NCBI GenBank assembly: GCA_002943765.1
Contig: PQWQ01000012.1
Coordinates: forward strand, 992,001-1,056,000
Origin: Psoroptes ovis
Taxonomy: Eukaryota > Arthropoda > Arachnida > Sarcoptiformes > Psoroptidae
Length of the DNA stretch: 64,000 bases
Reading direction: 5' to 3'
Of this stretch, positions 37,982 to 49,703 are shown one piece after another; position 1 is the stretch's first letter, and each line of letters begins with the position of its first letter. The notes beneath the pieces were generated by a model. The model saw nothing but the letters and a program-made list of their open reading frames with translations. It ran no database searches and was not told where the DNA came from. Made by a program: the position numbers and the translations under genes.

Positions 37982-40900
37982 CATATCCTATTCATTAGTG
38001 TCCTAATCATCATCATTATCCTAGACATAGCATAATGCCGAATGGTAAATGATAATGATTACAATTGAAGATGGAAATTTTAAAAAATTTGATAAAATTT
38101 TTTCGTTTTGAAATCTCTCAAAATTTAAGACTTGAATGACAAACGAAATATATGGGATTGTTCGGAAAGTTTTTGACCAATTTTCAATGAGAATTCGCAT
38201 TGATTCAATAGTGACAAACTTAATGGACAACCGAGAGATTGTACATAAGATATAAGATGAAATAATAATCAAAAAAGATCAGGAAGAGGAAAAATAAATG
38301 AAAGATCCAAGCAAAAGATCCATGATTGCCTTGAATATCATCAGTGTCATATGATGAATGTGTGCGTGTGCCATAAGATCAAAGATTAAAGGGAAATTTC
38401 TACAATTTCAACATAGACTAGATCGTATCAAATTCATATTTGATAATTAATTCTAAAGGATGATATTCGGTCAATTGAATTATTTAATTCAAAATTTAAA
38501 TTCAATTCAATTTCATTCTTAAATATCAATGATTATTCATGAATAAAGACAAATTTTTCAGGATTTGATAGATACAAATGATACAAACATGGAATGAATG
38601 GATTATATGATAAGATAATGATAATGGATCAACACAACAACAAAAAGATAATTTGACAATTTGATTATTTAAAAATTTATGTTACAACAACAGCAGCCGC
38701 TATCATTGATTGCAATATTAACTTGTCAGATAATTATTCAAAAAAAAATTATTTTCAAAAAATGACAAGTTTGAAAACAACTTGTCAAAAAACCGCGGAT
38801 AATTATTACATAAATGATACACCATGAAATAATTGATTTGTGTGTTTGTTTGGTTGCATTCATGTAATCAAAATGCGTAACATTTTGATTAGTTTTTTGC
38901 CGCAAAATACATGGAAAAACATTTGACAAACTTGTTGTTTGTTTGCTTTGGATGGTAATTACCATTAAAGAAAGAGCAAATCATTTGATAATTATCGACC
39001 GTACCGAAGCGATAATTATCGAAATAATTAAGGTTAAACAACAAGAACAAATGTTTTAACACATGTTTGAATCATGCATGTTACGATTCGATGAATTGTC
39101 GTTGGTGGACGACAACAACAGTATCGAATTTCCACAAAAATTAATTAATCATTTGTTTAATCATATGATTGATGACGATGATGATGAAATAGATTGAAAA
39201 AATGGCAATTAAAATCAATTTAATCGGAAATTAATGTAAAAATTCCTCAAGTAAACAGTGATTAATTCAAAGGTTTAAACCTCCTTGCATCATTCAAAGA
39301 TCCATCATCATCGATATTGCTGCTGATGCTGACCTTTTAAGTTGTTTTTTTTTTTGTTCAGCTGATTTTTTTTGTTTGATTAGCAGAGGAAAAAATTACA
39401 AAAATTTTAAATTTGATTGAACTTTTTTCGATTTGATCATTTCATCATTATCATCTGCATCAACATCAACATTGATAATGATTAGTGAAAGTAAAAGTCA
39501 TTAGAAAATGATATTTATGCCTTCGAGGCTATCGATTATGATTCAATTTCAATCAATCATATCATAGTTAATCTGTGTGTGTTTTGCTATTTGTTTTGTC
39601 TTGAAATTATGACTTCAATCATATGATGAAATATGATTGATCTAAATTGATCCAAAATTGATTGCTGAATCGAAGAAAAGTGAAATGAAAAAATCAATTA
39701 ATGGATAGATATCAAATATCAAATATATCGGTGGTCCAAGGAACAAAACACGTGTTCAAGACCCAAGAGTAAACAAACAAACAATCCGTTGAGCACTTGG
39801 AAGGCTGATAGGATTCAAAGCTGAAGATCTCTTCAGCTGTCCAGGAAACGGTATTAAGGTGGTCGAAATAGACCGAGATAAGCATCGCGTTTCCTATTTG
39901 AAATTCGGTCGTTGATAAATTTGATTGCGAAGAATTAAATTCGAAGATTGATTGATAATCGTTTGGATCGTTGATCGTTACTTGATCGATCGTTGAGCAA
40001 GATATCGTTGATTCATTAAGACATCCGAAGACATCTAATCAATGATATTTTCAAAGATGCAGAGAAACAAAGAAAAAATGGAATGATCGATTAGTTTGAT
40101 TGATTTGATCAAAAATAAATGAATAAACAAACAAACAATGAAGGAACGAAGTTAAGTAAACCAATTGGAAATAATGAGGATTATTGAGGATGATAATGAT
40201 TAATTGAGATAATGATCAGATGTGTGTGTGTGTGTGTGCGTAGCTTCCGTAGCATATTTGATGAGCAAGTTGTAGCTTCTGCATTAAAGTATTTGTGGTC
40301 GGTTGAAAATGAAAATAAGAGGATCTTATTTCACATTTATCGATCATTGATTGTTGTTGTTGTTGAATGATGATGATGACGATAATCTTCTTAATGGCGA
40401 AACAGATTCAGATTTTTATTTTTTCGCATAAATCAAAGGATTTTTGATGATGGGAAACGATGGAAATCTTCCCGGATGTAAGTGAAAATTCCCATTGAAT
40501 TTCAATCAAATCGTATTTGATAAACCCTTTGTCTTTTTTTCGGGCTATACTGGGGCAAGCTATTGTTTGGGGCCATTGTGGACACCAGAAATGTGTATTT
40601 CGGTCAAATCAAATGAATTCAAAAGAATACGAATCGATCATTTGATTAATTATTGATTTTCCAATGGGAATTTTACCAAAATTCAATTGAAATTCAATTT
40701 TCAATTCATCATTCGCTGCTGCTGTTGTTGTTGTTTCTACTGTTTTTCCGAATTGATTATTATTTCAATTTTCATATAAACCTACGAACAACTTGAAGTA
40801 CTTGAATCTTAAATCTCATAAACAATTACAATTATCAATTAAGAAAATGAAAACCTTGAATTTGAAAAAAAAAATATTCACTAATTCATTTGTAAATAAA

Positions 40901-43900
40901 TAAATATCAATTGACATTCATCAGTATTTAGTACGTGATTCACACGTCGATATTTTCATACGTGAATTGATTGATGATTAACGGAATCTTTATTTGTTTC
41001 TTCTCTCATCGACTTTCGCTGTGTATCGCTCGTGCAAAGACATAAGACTATTCATGAGGTTTACACAAACATTTTTCAAACAAACAAGTGGATATTTACA
41101 TTTGCACACACGAAAATTCACAAGTCATGTGCGCTATTATTCTAGTGCACTATTGTCAATCGTATGATTTTACTGTATTACTTACTGGATGCAAACACTT
41201 TCAAGTGCAATATTTGTGGCCAATTCACATGAAATATTTTGTTTAAATTTAAATTTAATTCAGTGTTTCAAGGTTTGAAAGCAACAGATTTCTACAAATT
41301 TACAGATTTCAACGTGTAAAATGTATATTTCAGCGAGGAAAATCACATGTAAATTTTTTTCGATTGACAAACAAACAAAAAAATGAATGAATGATCGCAA
41401 AAATCATATACGAGGAAAATATCAACAAGAAATGATGCTTGAAATGATCATCAACGATGATGATCGTAGGTGGCCGATTGAACAGCCGTTCGAATCGAAA
41501 TTACTTGGACACTTTTGACTTTTTGCAAGTTTTTTTTTTGCGTCTTAAAAGCTTGCCTGAAGTTTCAACATACACAAAATTACCAACACACACACAAAGG
41601 ATGTTTGAAATTAAAATCACATTAATTTGAACGATTGCTACCTGTGTTTCGAAACGACGATGATAATGATTAGACAATTTTCCATTTAGCTCTGAAAAGA
41701 AATCCGTCAAACAATAAAGCGGAAAATGAATGAATTACGTGTACTCACCCAGACAATGATTAAGATTGTTGATCGGATTGAAACAGAGCCGAAAGAGTTA
41801 ATTGATGCATGATTATCGTTGATAATTAATCGTAATTAATGTGGCTCAAATTTACGGGAGAAAAGCCTTAAAGAAAAAACCCTAAAATTGACTTAACCTC
41901 GAATAAGTACGGAAAATTCAAGAGATTTTAATTTCAAACTTGAAAAAACTTGGCTAAATTCACTTTCAACCCTTTCATTTCAGGCATCCGTCAAACTGAA
42001 TTATCTTTGTTTGTCATGGAAATGGATCAAAATCAAAAGGATTAAACCCTGTGTAGAATCGAATAAATGGGTTCGTAATGCGAAAAACATGATTATCATG
42101 GAAACAAAGATTCATTTAAAAGAACAAAAACAATTATCATTACGACCACGACATGCAACAGGTGTTCATAAACCTTAATGTACAAACATTTACTTGTCGA
42201 TATAATTTTTGCCCATTCATTTTACTTGTCAATCGTGTACTTGTCCATGTGTACATTTATGTGTTTAAATATTCGCAAATATTTGCTCTCAATTTTAGAA
42301 TCAAAATACTTTCAAAATCGATGATGATGATGATGATTATGTAATTGATTGGAAACGCCATTGAATTCAATGAATGAATTTCAAAAAGGAAAATTGCGTC
42401 GTCGTTCTTCATCATTTGATTTGATTTGATTCGATTTGTTCATGGAAAAAATAATTGCTTTTGGATCAATTTTGGATGCTTTGAATTTATGATTTATTTG
42501 TTTGTTTATTTATTTATTTTATTTACCTTTGAATTGTGTAAATATTTTCGATGATTGAATTTGAAACGAATTTGAAATGAAATATCAACAACTATTTATG
42601 TAACAAGGGCAACAAATGGAAACATTTTTCATTTTGCAAGAAAAAAACATGATCCATTAAGGTTTGACGCAATAGACAACATGTTTCTAGTGAGTCTATG
42701 AGTCTATGAGAGACTGATCAATGATTGAAAATTTTTTGGAAAAAAAAATTTTGAAGAAATATATGAAAATGTGTACAAACATGAAATAAGTACAAGCATT
42801 TACATGCATGTTATAGCCTTTGTGATTCGAGTGACTTGTTAACCTTGAAATCCATGTATGAAAAACATGTAATATTAGACATGTATAAATTGATTCCATG
42901 ATAACCTTTGAAAAAAAAAATAGTGAAATTGAATTGAAAAATTTTCCGTGTAAAATTAGGTGAAAAGAAAACAGAAAAATAACATTTAGACATGTATAAT
43001 CTTTCATTTGAAAAAAAAATCATGAAATGAAATTAATTTCAAATCATTTAATTCATAATTAATTGAAAATATCATTGGAAAAATTTATGAATTTTAATTT
43101 CAAAGATAATCTCATACTCAATTAAAAACATTTTGAAAATTGAATATTAATTAAATGTTTAATGATTAGACCCTAAGAGATTTATAATTGAAATAATCAT
43201 AATTAAAAAGTTAATTGACATTTGGGAATGTTTTTTTTTTGAAATTTTAGAATAGTGATTGTGTGTTTGATGGATCGAAATGTTTTCATTGATCAGCATG
43301 CATTGATTGAAAAGGTTAAAAGCGGAATATTAATTTCTGTTTTTTCGAAAATGTTCAATCATCCTCTATTCAATTCATCTATGTTTTCAATCATTTAGAC
43401 TTTAAATTCTCAAAAAATATATCAAATAACATTGAAAATAATCTTGAGAATAATAATTGATAAGAATGATGAGCGATGATTTATGGCTTTTGATAATCAA
43501 TCTTATTTATAATCTTAATTGCTCTTGAAACAAATTGATCAGATGATCAAATTAGTTGGAAATGAGTGGCCAATCAAAAAACAATAATAAAAATATCGAA
43601 ATTAAAACGTAGTAAATAAAAATCATATGATTTCAATTACATTGAAAATGATTTTTAAAATTTTTCTTGTGACTTGTCAAAACGCAAATCATCATCGAAC
43701 AAACACTTTCAACATCGTTAGGTAGTAATGGTAAACCCAAGCCGATATTTTTAGCCAGACACTGCGCGGAAGTTCTTTTACCGTTGTATTTTGGTGAATA
43801 AATAATCAAAAGGTCAAATCAATCGAAAAGTACAAATACAATTAAGAGGATAAAAAATCAATCTTCAATTTTCAATACTCAAGTACAAAAAACACACGTG

Positions 43901-45285
43901 CAAACACGTACAATTTAAATAATTTTATCAATTAATTTTATCAATTTAATTATCAATTCATATCAATCATTTGAATAAACCCTTTCGATTTCTCTTAATT
44001 TCTGAATCAAAAATATCTAAAAATATTCAATTTTAATCGAAATCGAATTCATTGAATTAATACACCGTAATAAATCAATCGATTGATTATTTTCACATCA
44101 AGAATTTTATTCAAGTTTTACGTCATAATTTCGGCTCTCTTTTATTCAATCTTTATAAATCTTTACAAAATCACATGATGTTCATAAGATTTGAATGTTT
44201 GTGTGATTTCAATGCGATTTTTCATCAAAATTAGATTTTCAATTTCAATTTTCGATTTGCATTTTCAATGTTTTTTTTTCGTCTTATTATTTTATTATTT
44301 AACATTTGTGTTATGTTATGTTTTCTTATGTTTTTTTTCTTCTAAATTAAATTACTTTCTCATTGATAAATATTGGATAAACAACACTAAATTTACCGAT
44401 TGACAAGCAATGAATAATAATAATAATAAAACAAATGCAAATTTTCTTGTAAATATGCACCGAAACAAAATTATAATAATCAAAATAAAACATTGAAACA
44501 TTCAATGGCATAATGGTAAATTCAATGGCATTGGTGATGATGGTAATTGATTTAAACACATTGATTTTCTTGGCAACAAAAACATAATTTCGTTTGCCGA
44601 GTGTTGTACTTGATTTATGGTAATTTTTTGTTTAGCTTTGATGTATAAGCAATGAATCACAAGTAATATATCAAATAAGCAGTAGTAAATCAACAAATAC
44701 ATCAGTAATAATGGTAACACCAAAATGATAATTATAATAAATTACAAGGATATCAGCACACATTTATTAATCATTTTAGAGACGAAAAGTTTAAGAAATA
44801 TAGATTTTTGGGTTAAGGTTTTTTTCGTTTTTTTTTTTTGCTCAATGTTTTCCGTTGAATTTGAATTGGATTAAATTTAAAAATAAAATTTTAATCCTTT
44901 GATACCATTAATTGCAAATATATTCAAACATACGCAAAAACATACCTGACTTTTTAGGTGATATACCGCCGAGAACAAATACTTCGAATGGACAATTATC
45001 AAATTGACCAACAAAATCATCAACATCACCATAACGTTGTATTAGAACATCGACAAATGTAAGTGTTGTACAGCAGCGACGTAAACGATTTCTTGTCGAC
45101 GTAGTTGTACCGGTTGATGATCGATTTGAATTGGAATTATTAGAATTCCGTATACGAATACCAGGTGTTCGTATCGGTTTCGTTGCGTTGTTAGTGGCCA
45201 TAATCGGAGTTGATGTATTTGATGGTATTGGTGATGGACGGCGTATTGAAGATGCTGATTCAGCTATTGTTGATGATGATGACAT
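35958..45285 (-). CDS. TBCEL: Tubulin-specific chaperone cofactor E-like (TBCEL)
   Basis: There are four exons on the minus strand: 45285-44946, 37739-36893, 36823-36599 and 36123-35958, giving 525 residues. A Ser/Thr/Asn-rich start of about 75 residues precedes FVDVLIQRYGDVDDF. Leucine-rich repeats follow (NVEELDLASNNI, LRFINLSENDLS, IKSLVLNNTHIPWSGVELLL, IKYLYLSGNPK). Then come IARLPRIQRLNGS, FIRWFV and the conserved EIHGRVEPLAEVNLSPP. The C-terminal ubiquitin-like fold ends in YNVQDGDEFLIEMK. TBCEL binds tubulin and promotes its turnover. Joining the distant first exon is supported by matching phase (G|AA) and by collinearity with the vertebrate protein across the join. Exon 4 starts inside a longer open frame, after AAACAG; this gives an ungapped match through PSNIRLFYID. 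Confidence 0.9.
38158..38230. repeat. Short inverted-repeat (MITE-like) element, copy 6
   Basis: Left TTGTTCGGAAAGTTTTTG, right CAAACTTAATGGACAA. The interior CAATTTTCAATGAG and TTGATTCAATAG match the interior theme of copies 2 and 4. It is 73 bases long. Confidence 0.55.
39793..39915 (+). other. High-complexity island with nested inverted repeats, unassigned
   Basis: AGCTGAAGA-tc-TCTTCAGCT (39819-39838) is a perfect 9-base inverted repeat. Just after it AGGAAACG (39843-39850) pairs with CGTTTCCT (39888-39895) and encloses GGTC-gaaata-GACC (39861-39874). A 40-codon plus-strand frame without ATG crosses it, with KVVEIDRDKHRVSYLK. It could be a structured RNA, an old exon, or a scrap of a retroelement Pol end. 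None can be shown from sequence alone. Confidence 0.3.
43673..43801 (+). pseudogene. Possible retroelement scrap (Pol-like, tentative)
   Basis: A 42-codon plus-strand frame between stops, less AT-rich than its surroundings, contains SNGKPKPIFLARHCAEVLLP. The N/A-x-KP-x-F/I-x-x-AR pattern recalls the segment just before the RT domain of gypsy-type Pol. It is short and has no flanking support. Confidence 0.2.
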
Positions 45286-46273
45286 AATCAATGAATCGTT
45301 CGAAATTATTCAAAATTTTCGGTTGAATTGAGTCGCAGTTTGATTTAGTTAATATTTCGACGCATTAATCATTCATATGAATGACTTGTTTGATTGATTA
45401 ATTATGACAAATTGATGATGATGAACAACAATTACACTAATAGAAATAAACAATTAACTCTTTGTTTCCACTTATTTGGAAAAAAATTAATTTGATTCAA
45501 TTCAAACATTCAATGCATAACAAAAACCGAAATTGAAATGAAATAAAAACTCAAATCATGATGATAATTGTAAATTGGTGGCAAATTATTATTCCGAGTA
45601 ATAAAAATAAATGGATTTGAATTTTATTTTCAATTTTTTCACATATTTAAAATCGTCTGCTTAACAGTCATATGATTTCAGTGACACAAGCACACACACC
45701 ATTAGAATGAATTGAGTTGGATTGAATTAAATTGAAATGAATTAAATCTTTCAATTCTTTAATTCTTGAATTCTTTAAATTCTGCTCCTTTAAATCCTTA
45801 ACGATTTAATACATTTTGAATTTATTTCGATTTATTTATACTTTTCATCGAACAAAAATAAAAACACCGAGAATCACGAGTTACATCTTCAAACATTTAT
45901 GTTAATATATAGACGATCATCCGTACAGATGAGTCTTCACAATTTAATAAACGATGTTGTTGTTGGTATTCATCATTGATCAATGTGGTTCAAGATCAAA
46001 TTAATTTTTGTTAATTTTTACAATTTTTTTTACACGTATTTAAGAAATTAAGACGTACAATAATAACATTGAAAAATAAAAAAACGAATAGATTTTCGTG
46101 ATGGAAAAACCACTACGACAAAGGATAATAAAAGAATTTTTATTGAATTCTATATAGAGATATTTTGGATACAATTGAAAATAATGAAAACAAACGGCAC
46201 GATTTTGATTTGAATTCACCGAATTCTTGTTTTCATTTTGGAAGAATATTCATTTTATCCACTGATCACATAT

Positions 46274-46392
46274 GATGTTTGTAATCTGACGGATGAAGAT
46301 CTTTGCAATTGAAGGATGATGATGTTTGCGATTGAAGGATGAAGATGTTTGGTGATCTTAAGGATGAAGACCCTTCGTAATTGATGGATGAT
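46274..46392. repeat. Five-unit minisatellite, about 24 bp per unit
   Basis: Units start at 46274, 46298, 46321, 46344 and 46369 and follow the pattern GATgTTTGcgATTGAAGGATGAA. Units 2 and 3 differ at only a few positions. Confidence 0.85.
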
Positions 46393-46749
46393 CTTGGTGA
46401 AATATTGTGATTCAATTGATTATTAACAAGTCGGTTGAATGTTAATGATCGTATCTTCGAAGAGTGTGAATCAGTATAAAAATTTTTAAAATTCTCATAA
46501 ATCACAGAATCGAAGAAATAATAAGAATAAAATGTAAAAAATATTGAAGAATAAAATTCAAAATTAACAATAAACAATCAAAAATCAATTAAATTTTCAA
46601 TTCACAATTAATGTTTAATTAATTTATTAATTATCAAATAATTAGCTTTTTCCATTAATTTACCATAAATATGAAATTGTAATTGACAATTTTACATGAA
46701 AAATTTTTTTATAAAATCAAATCCAAAATCAAAGTGGAAAAAAATTAAA

Positions 46750-46890
46750 ACGCAGATAAACAGGCAAACACACACATACATACATAGAAACACAAGACAT
46801 ACACAGAGATACACAAGACAATTCATACATACACAGACAAACATTATACAAACACACAGATACAGAAAAATACACAGATACAGACAGAAA
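46750..46890. repeat. Cryptically simple ACACA/ACAGA tract
   Basis: About 140 bases built of CACA, ACAGA, CATACA and ACAAGA words without a fixed period. It gives Cys/Val/Phe-rich or Thr/His/Gln-rich nonsense frames. Confidence 0.8.
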
Positions 46891-48059
46891 ATCATTTCAA
46901 AAGTCTTTCACTTTTCATATCATTCATTCATTCATTCATTATTATCATTAGTATCATTAATGTTTTTTTATTATTTTGATTGTTTTCCATTACATATTTT
47001 CCAATTGTAAATTCCCTTTTTTTTTCTTTTGATTCGAAATTTGATTCAAATCATTTTCAGTTTATTTATTTCCACACACAGTTTATTTTCATTTTCTCTT
47101 TCAAATTTCTCTTCAAAAATATTTATACAGCTGATGATGATAATAATGATCATTAAGAGTGGTAAACATTCAGCGATCAGCCGATATACGATTGTATTCG
47201 ATGTCTATTGATGCTGCTGCTGCTGCTGGTAGTTCTCGGCTGCTGATTGTTGTCCTCTCTTCGTGTTTCCATTTGTCAAAAATTTCTGAGGGAAAAAAAT
47301 CAAAAATTTTCTCTTTTTTTGTCGTTGATTTTTTGGAAATGTTTTCATAGTCTCTTCTCACATTTGATAATCAACGCATAACTACGCATTATTCTCTAAT
47401 GGCAATAATAAATCGAGCATCTCATAGCTCATAATGATGGTGGATCTCCAGCACACATAAACATTGTTTTTCATTGTTTTTCATTGTTCAAACTTGGTAC
47501 GTTCTACATTTTTTGGCAAATCATTTGTTTGTGGCTCGCGCGTACATTGTTTTCTCCTCTCACTTTTACTTTTTCTCTTGTTTTCTTTGTTTCTTTTAAT
47601 TCCTCAATAATTCCTCAATCATTTATTCCTTTTCACATAAATCAATCAATCAATTAATCATTGATGATTATCAAGGGAAATCGAAAACATACATATGATG
47701 AGAGGATATCATAACATATCATTATGTAAGCATCTTACCCACATACACAAAACACCATTGAGCTCTGCCATTATTATGTTGCATAATCACTTACGCTTGA
47801 TGGTCCTAGGTTTGAACTGTTGTGTGCTATTGTTCGATTGAGGAACAAGACTAATTTAGAATTTCAGAAATTTATTTCGAAAACCACAGGTGCTTACAAG
47901 GCGCCTTCCGAGCCCATAGTATATTTAGAACTGATCGATTTGACAAGTCGTAAAACTTGCGCAAATAATATTTTCTGGTCATGTGATTTTTGTGTGCATT
48001 TTATTGAATAATAATTGAATCATGACAAGTATAGATTGAAATGTGAATGTCATTCATTG

Positions 48060-48720
48060 TTTATGTCAATTGTTTATTTGATTGATTAATTTGTACTTGA
48101 TGAAATCGTAAGTATTCGCATCATCAGACGTTGGCTTCGGTTCCACTAAATCAGGTGGTAAGGCGATATTTTCTCCGTAGACTATTTTTACATTAAATTA
48201 CATTCGTAGCTGGTGTTGCTGGCAGATCTTTTTTGATGGACAATCGAATAACTTAATGGCATCAATATCACCAAAAATTGTATGCCATATACGATGTCCT
48301 TTACGAAACATTTGCGCCATAAAATCTTTGCCAATGATCACAGAATTTTCGGGATTTCAGATCGTTTACATAAATATCTAAAAATTCAATTGTCCATTTG
48401 GGTACGATATAACAATATTGGACATTTCATCAATTATTCGAGATATGGAATTTTCAAAATCGCATAACAAAATCGGTTTCACTTTATATCGATATTTCTT
48501 AGCAACCAAATTTCCACCAACGATTGATATATCGGCTCCCGAATCAATCAGCACTTCACATTCATTAGGACCGATTTTCGCTTTAAATTTACAGGTTTGA
48601 CAAATAACATTTCCACGTACAATGCGAATACCGGCAGCTGCAACATTATCAGTATTAAGGGTATCAATGACCGGTTGTGGTTGCGCTGCGACACGTTCTG
48701 ATTCGGTAAAATTAATGCCA
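48060..48720 (-). pseudogene. Decayed LTR-retrotransposon aspartic protease region
   Basis: On the minus strand an open stretch from about 48720 to 48378 carries CEVLIDSGADISIV, the D-S-G active-site pattern of retropepsins, after a Cys-containing NVICQTCKFKAKIG segment. After a stop and frame change, SVIIGKDFM, the usual IGxDF segment near the protease end, follows, then the start of a linker. Stops and shifts make it inactive. Base composition is clearly less AT-rich than the flanks. Class is gypsy-like by motif. No LTRs were recognised. Confidence 0.7.
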
Positions 48721-48779
48721 TTAAGTTAGGCTAATGGCAAGGTTTTTATCTAGTTAGTAGTCTCGCTTATACACCTTTA

Positions 48780-49260
48780 AGCTAACGATGAAATCTCGCT
48801 CAGTTCGAGGATGGTATGCTGATGTGCGAATACACTTACTACCAATCTTTTCAGTTAGATGTTCGAATATCGGTGACTCGAATTGCGTTCCTCGATCAGT
48901 TGTCATCGTTTAGGCCATAGGGCATTCGGAAACGACTCATCAAATCACTGAGTTATGCTTGAGGCACCTACTCAGCGGACATGTCTTTTAGCGGTGACGG
49001 ATAACCTCGGACTAGCGGGTGAGTCGATCGATCATGGTTAATATGTAACGATATTCACCACACTTCGGCTGTGGCGTATCGGATATCTATCCGGGATGAT
49101 TAAAAGGTTGATATGCACGTTTTGAATCCTTTGGGACCTCAGTATGACTTTCAATAGTTGACACGCAGTGCAGGAGTCAGACATATTCTTTACATTTGAT
49201 ATGAGTTTGAAACGTGGTGAGCTTTTATATGATTTGAGGTGCGATAAGGATACAAGTGCG
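48780..49260 (-). pseudogene. Decayed LTR-retrotransposon integrase
   Basis: Minus-strand pieces in order: SNVKNMSDSCTACQ (the Cys-Cys half of the zinc-binding domain), CGEYRYILTMIDRLTR (first catalytic Asp segment), TTDRGTQFES (second Asp segment), then IRTSAYHPRTE (the stretch before the catalytic Glu). At least one frameshift and several stops separate them. It lies immediately 5' of the protease remnant on the same strand, which is the reverse of the gypsy order protease-RT-RNaseH-integrase. Confidence 0.75.
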
Positions 49261-49703
49261 TAGCGGATTTGTGATTATCTATCAAGGCGTGTTCTCATGA
49301 GTAAGCGGAACCCGAAGATGCTGCGCTGGCTTGTCGCCTGGCGGCGTCACCATGAAAATCCCTCATGCACCAAGAGATGGCAGAGGATTTTGTTTGAATT
49401 GTTGGAATTAATAATTCCTTTGATAATTCCGAAATCGTCGTCAGACGAAGCAAAGATATAACCGAAAAATTTTCTCGTAAATATTGCCATGGTAACCCTG
49501 TGGAGACCGTTGGAGACATTGAGTGTGAAAAATGACAGGTGGTGGTAAACCAGAAATAAACAAAAACAAATGCAAACAAATTTAAGCCGAAAAATCGTTG
49601 AATAATCTTTGATTGTGATTGAATAATCAACGTTTTTTCCAAGTTTTCAAGTGGTAAAATAAACAAAGATAGTAAACAAACATTGATTACATTCCATTGA
49701 ATA
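49261..49703. other. BBS5 promoter region
   Basis: The sequence is less AT-rich than most spacers, with a short GC-rich inverted repeat near 49331-49351 and a CCAAGAGATGGC motif at 49370. The minus-strand frame at 49295-49666 has no recognisable domain and was not accepted as a gene. Confidence 0.4.
49370..49381. promoter_or_regulatory. AGATGGC motif upstream of BBS5
   Basis: CCAAGAGATGGC shares the AGATGGC core with the sites at 11626, 23263 and 51087, and fits the CTCF core at 10 of 12 positions. It lies about 320 bases before the BBS5 start. Confidence 0.25.

Larger units (their letters stand above)
37740..44945 (-). other. 7.2 kb first intron of TBCEL
   Basis: Donor GTATGT and acceptor TTTAG. 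It holds one inverted-repeat element (38158), a complex island with nested inverted repeats (39793), a possible retroelement scrap (43673), (ATT)n near 37950, a GT run near 40220 and otherwise AT-rich sequence. No nested gene could be supported. Confidence 0.6.
45286..47790. other. Upstream region of TBCEL, AT-rich with repeats
   Basis: Presumed TBCEL promoter, then AT-rich sequence. It holds a five-unit minisatellite (46274), a CA/CAGA-rich simple tract (46750), a TTCA tract near 46920 and an unassigned complex patch at 47160-47270. No supported gene. Confidence 0.5.

Noticed and set aside
39821..39850. Possible hammerhead ribozyme (CTGAAGA followed by GAAAC)
   Set aside because: The sequence between the two core motifs does not form the required stem II, so the catalytic fold cannot be drawn.
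47795..47825. tRNA-like B-box (TAGGTTTGAACTG)
   Set aside because: No acceptor, D or anticodon stem could be drawn around it. It may be chance or a SINE scrap.
49295..49666. Minus-strand 123-codon frame before BBS5
   Set aside because: No recognisable domain. The region fits the 5' flank of BBS5 and the end of the retroelement island.
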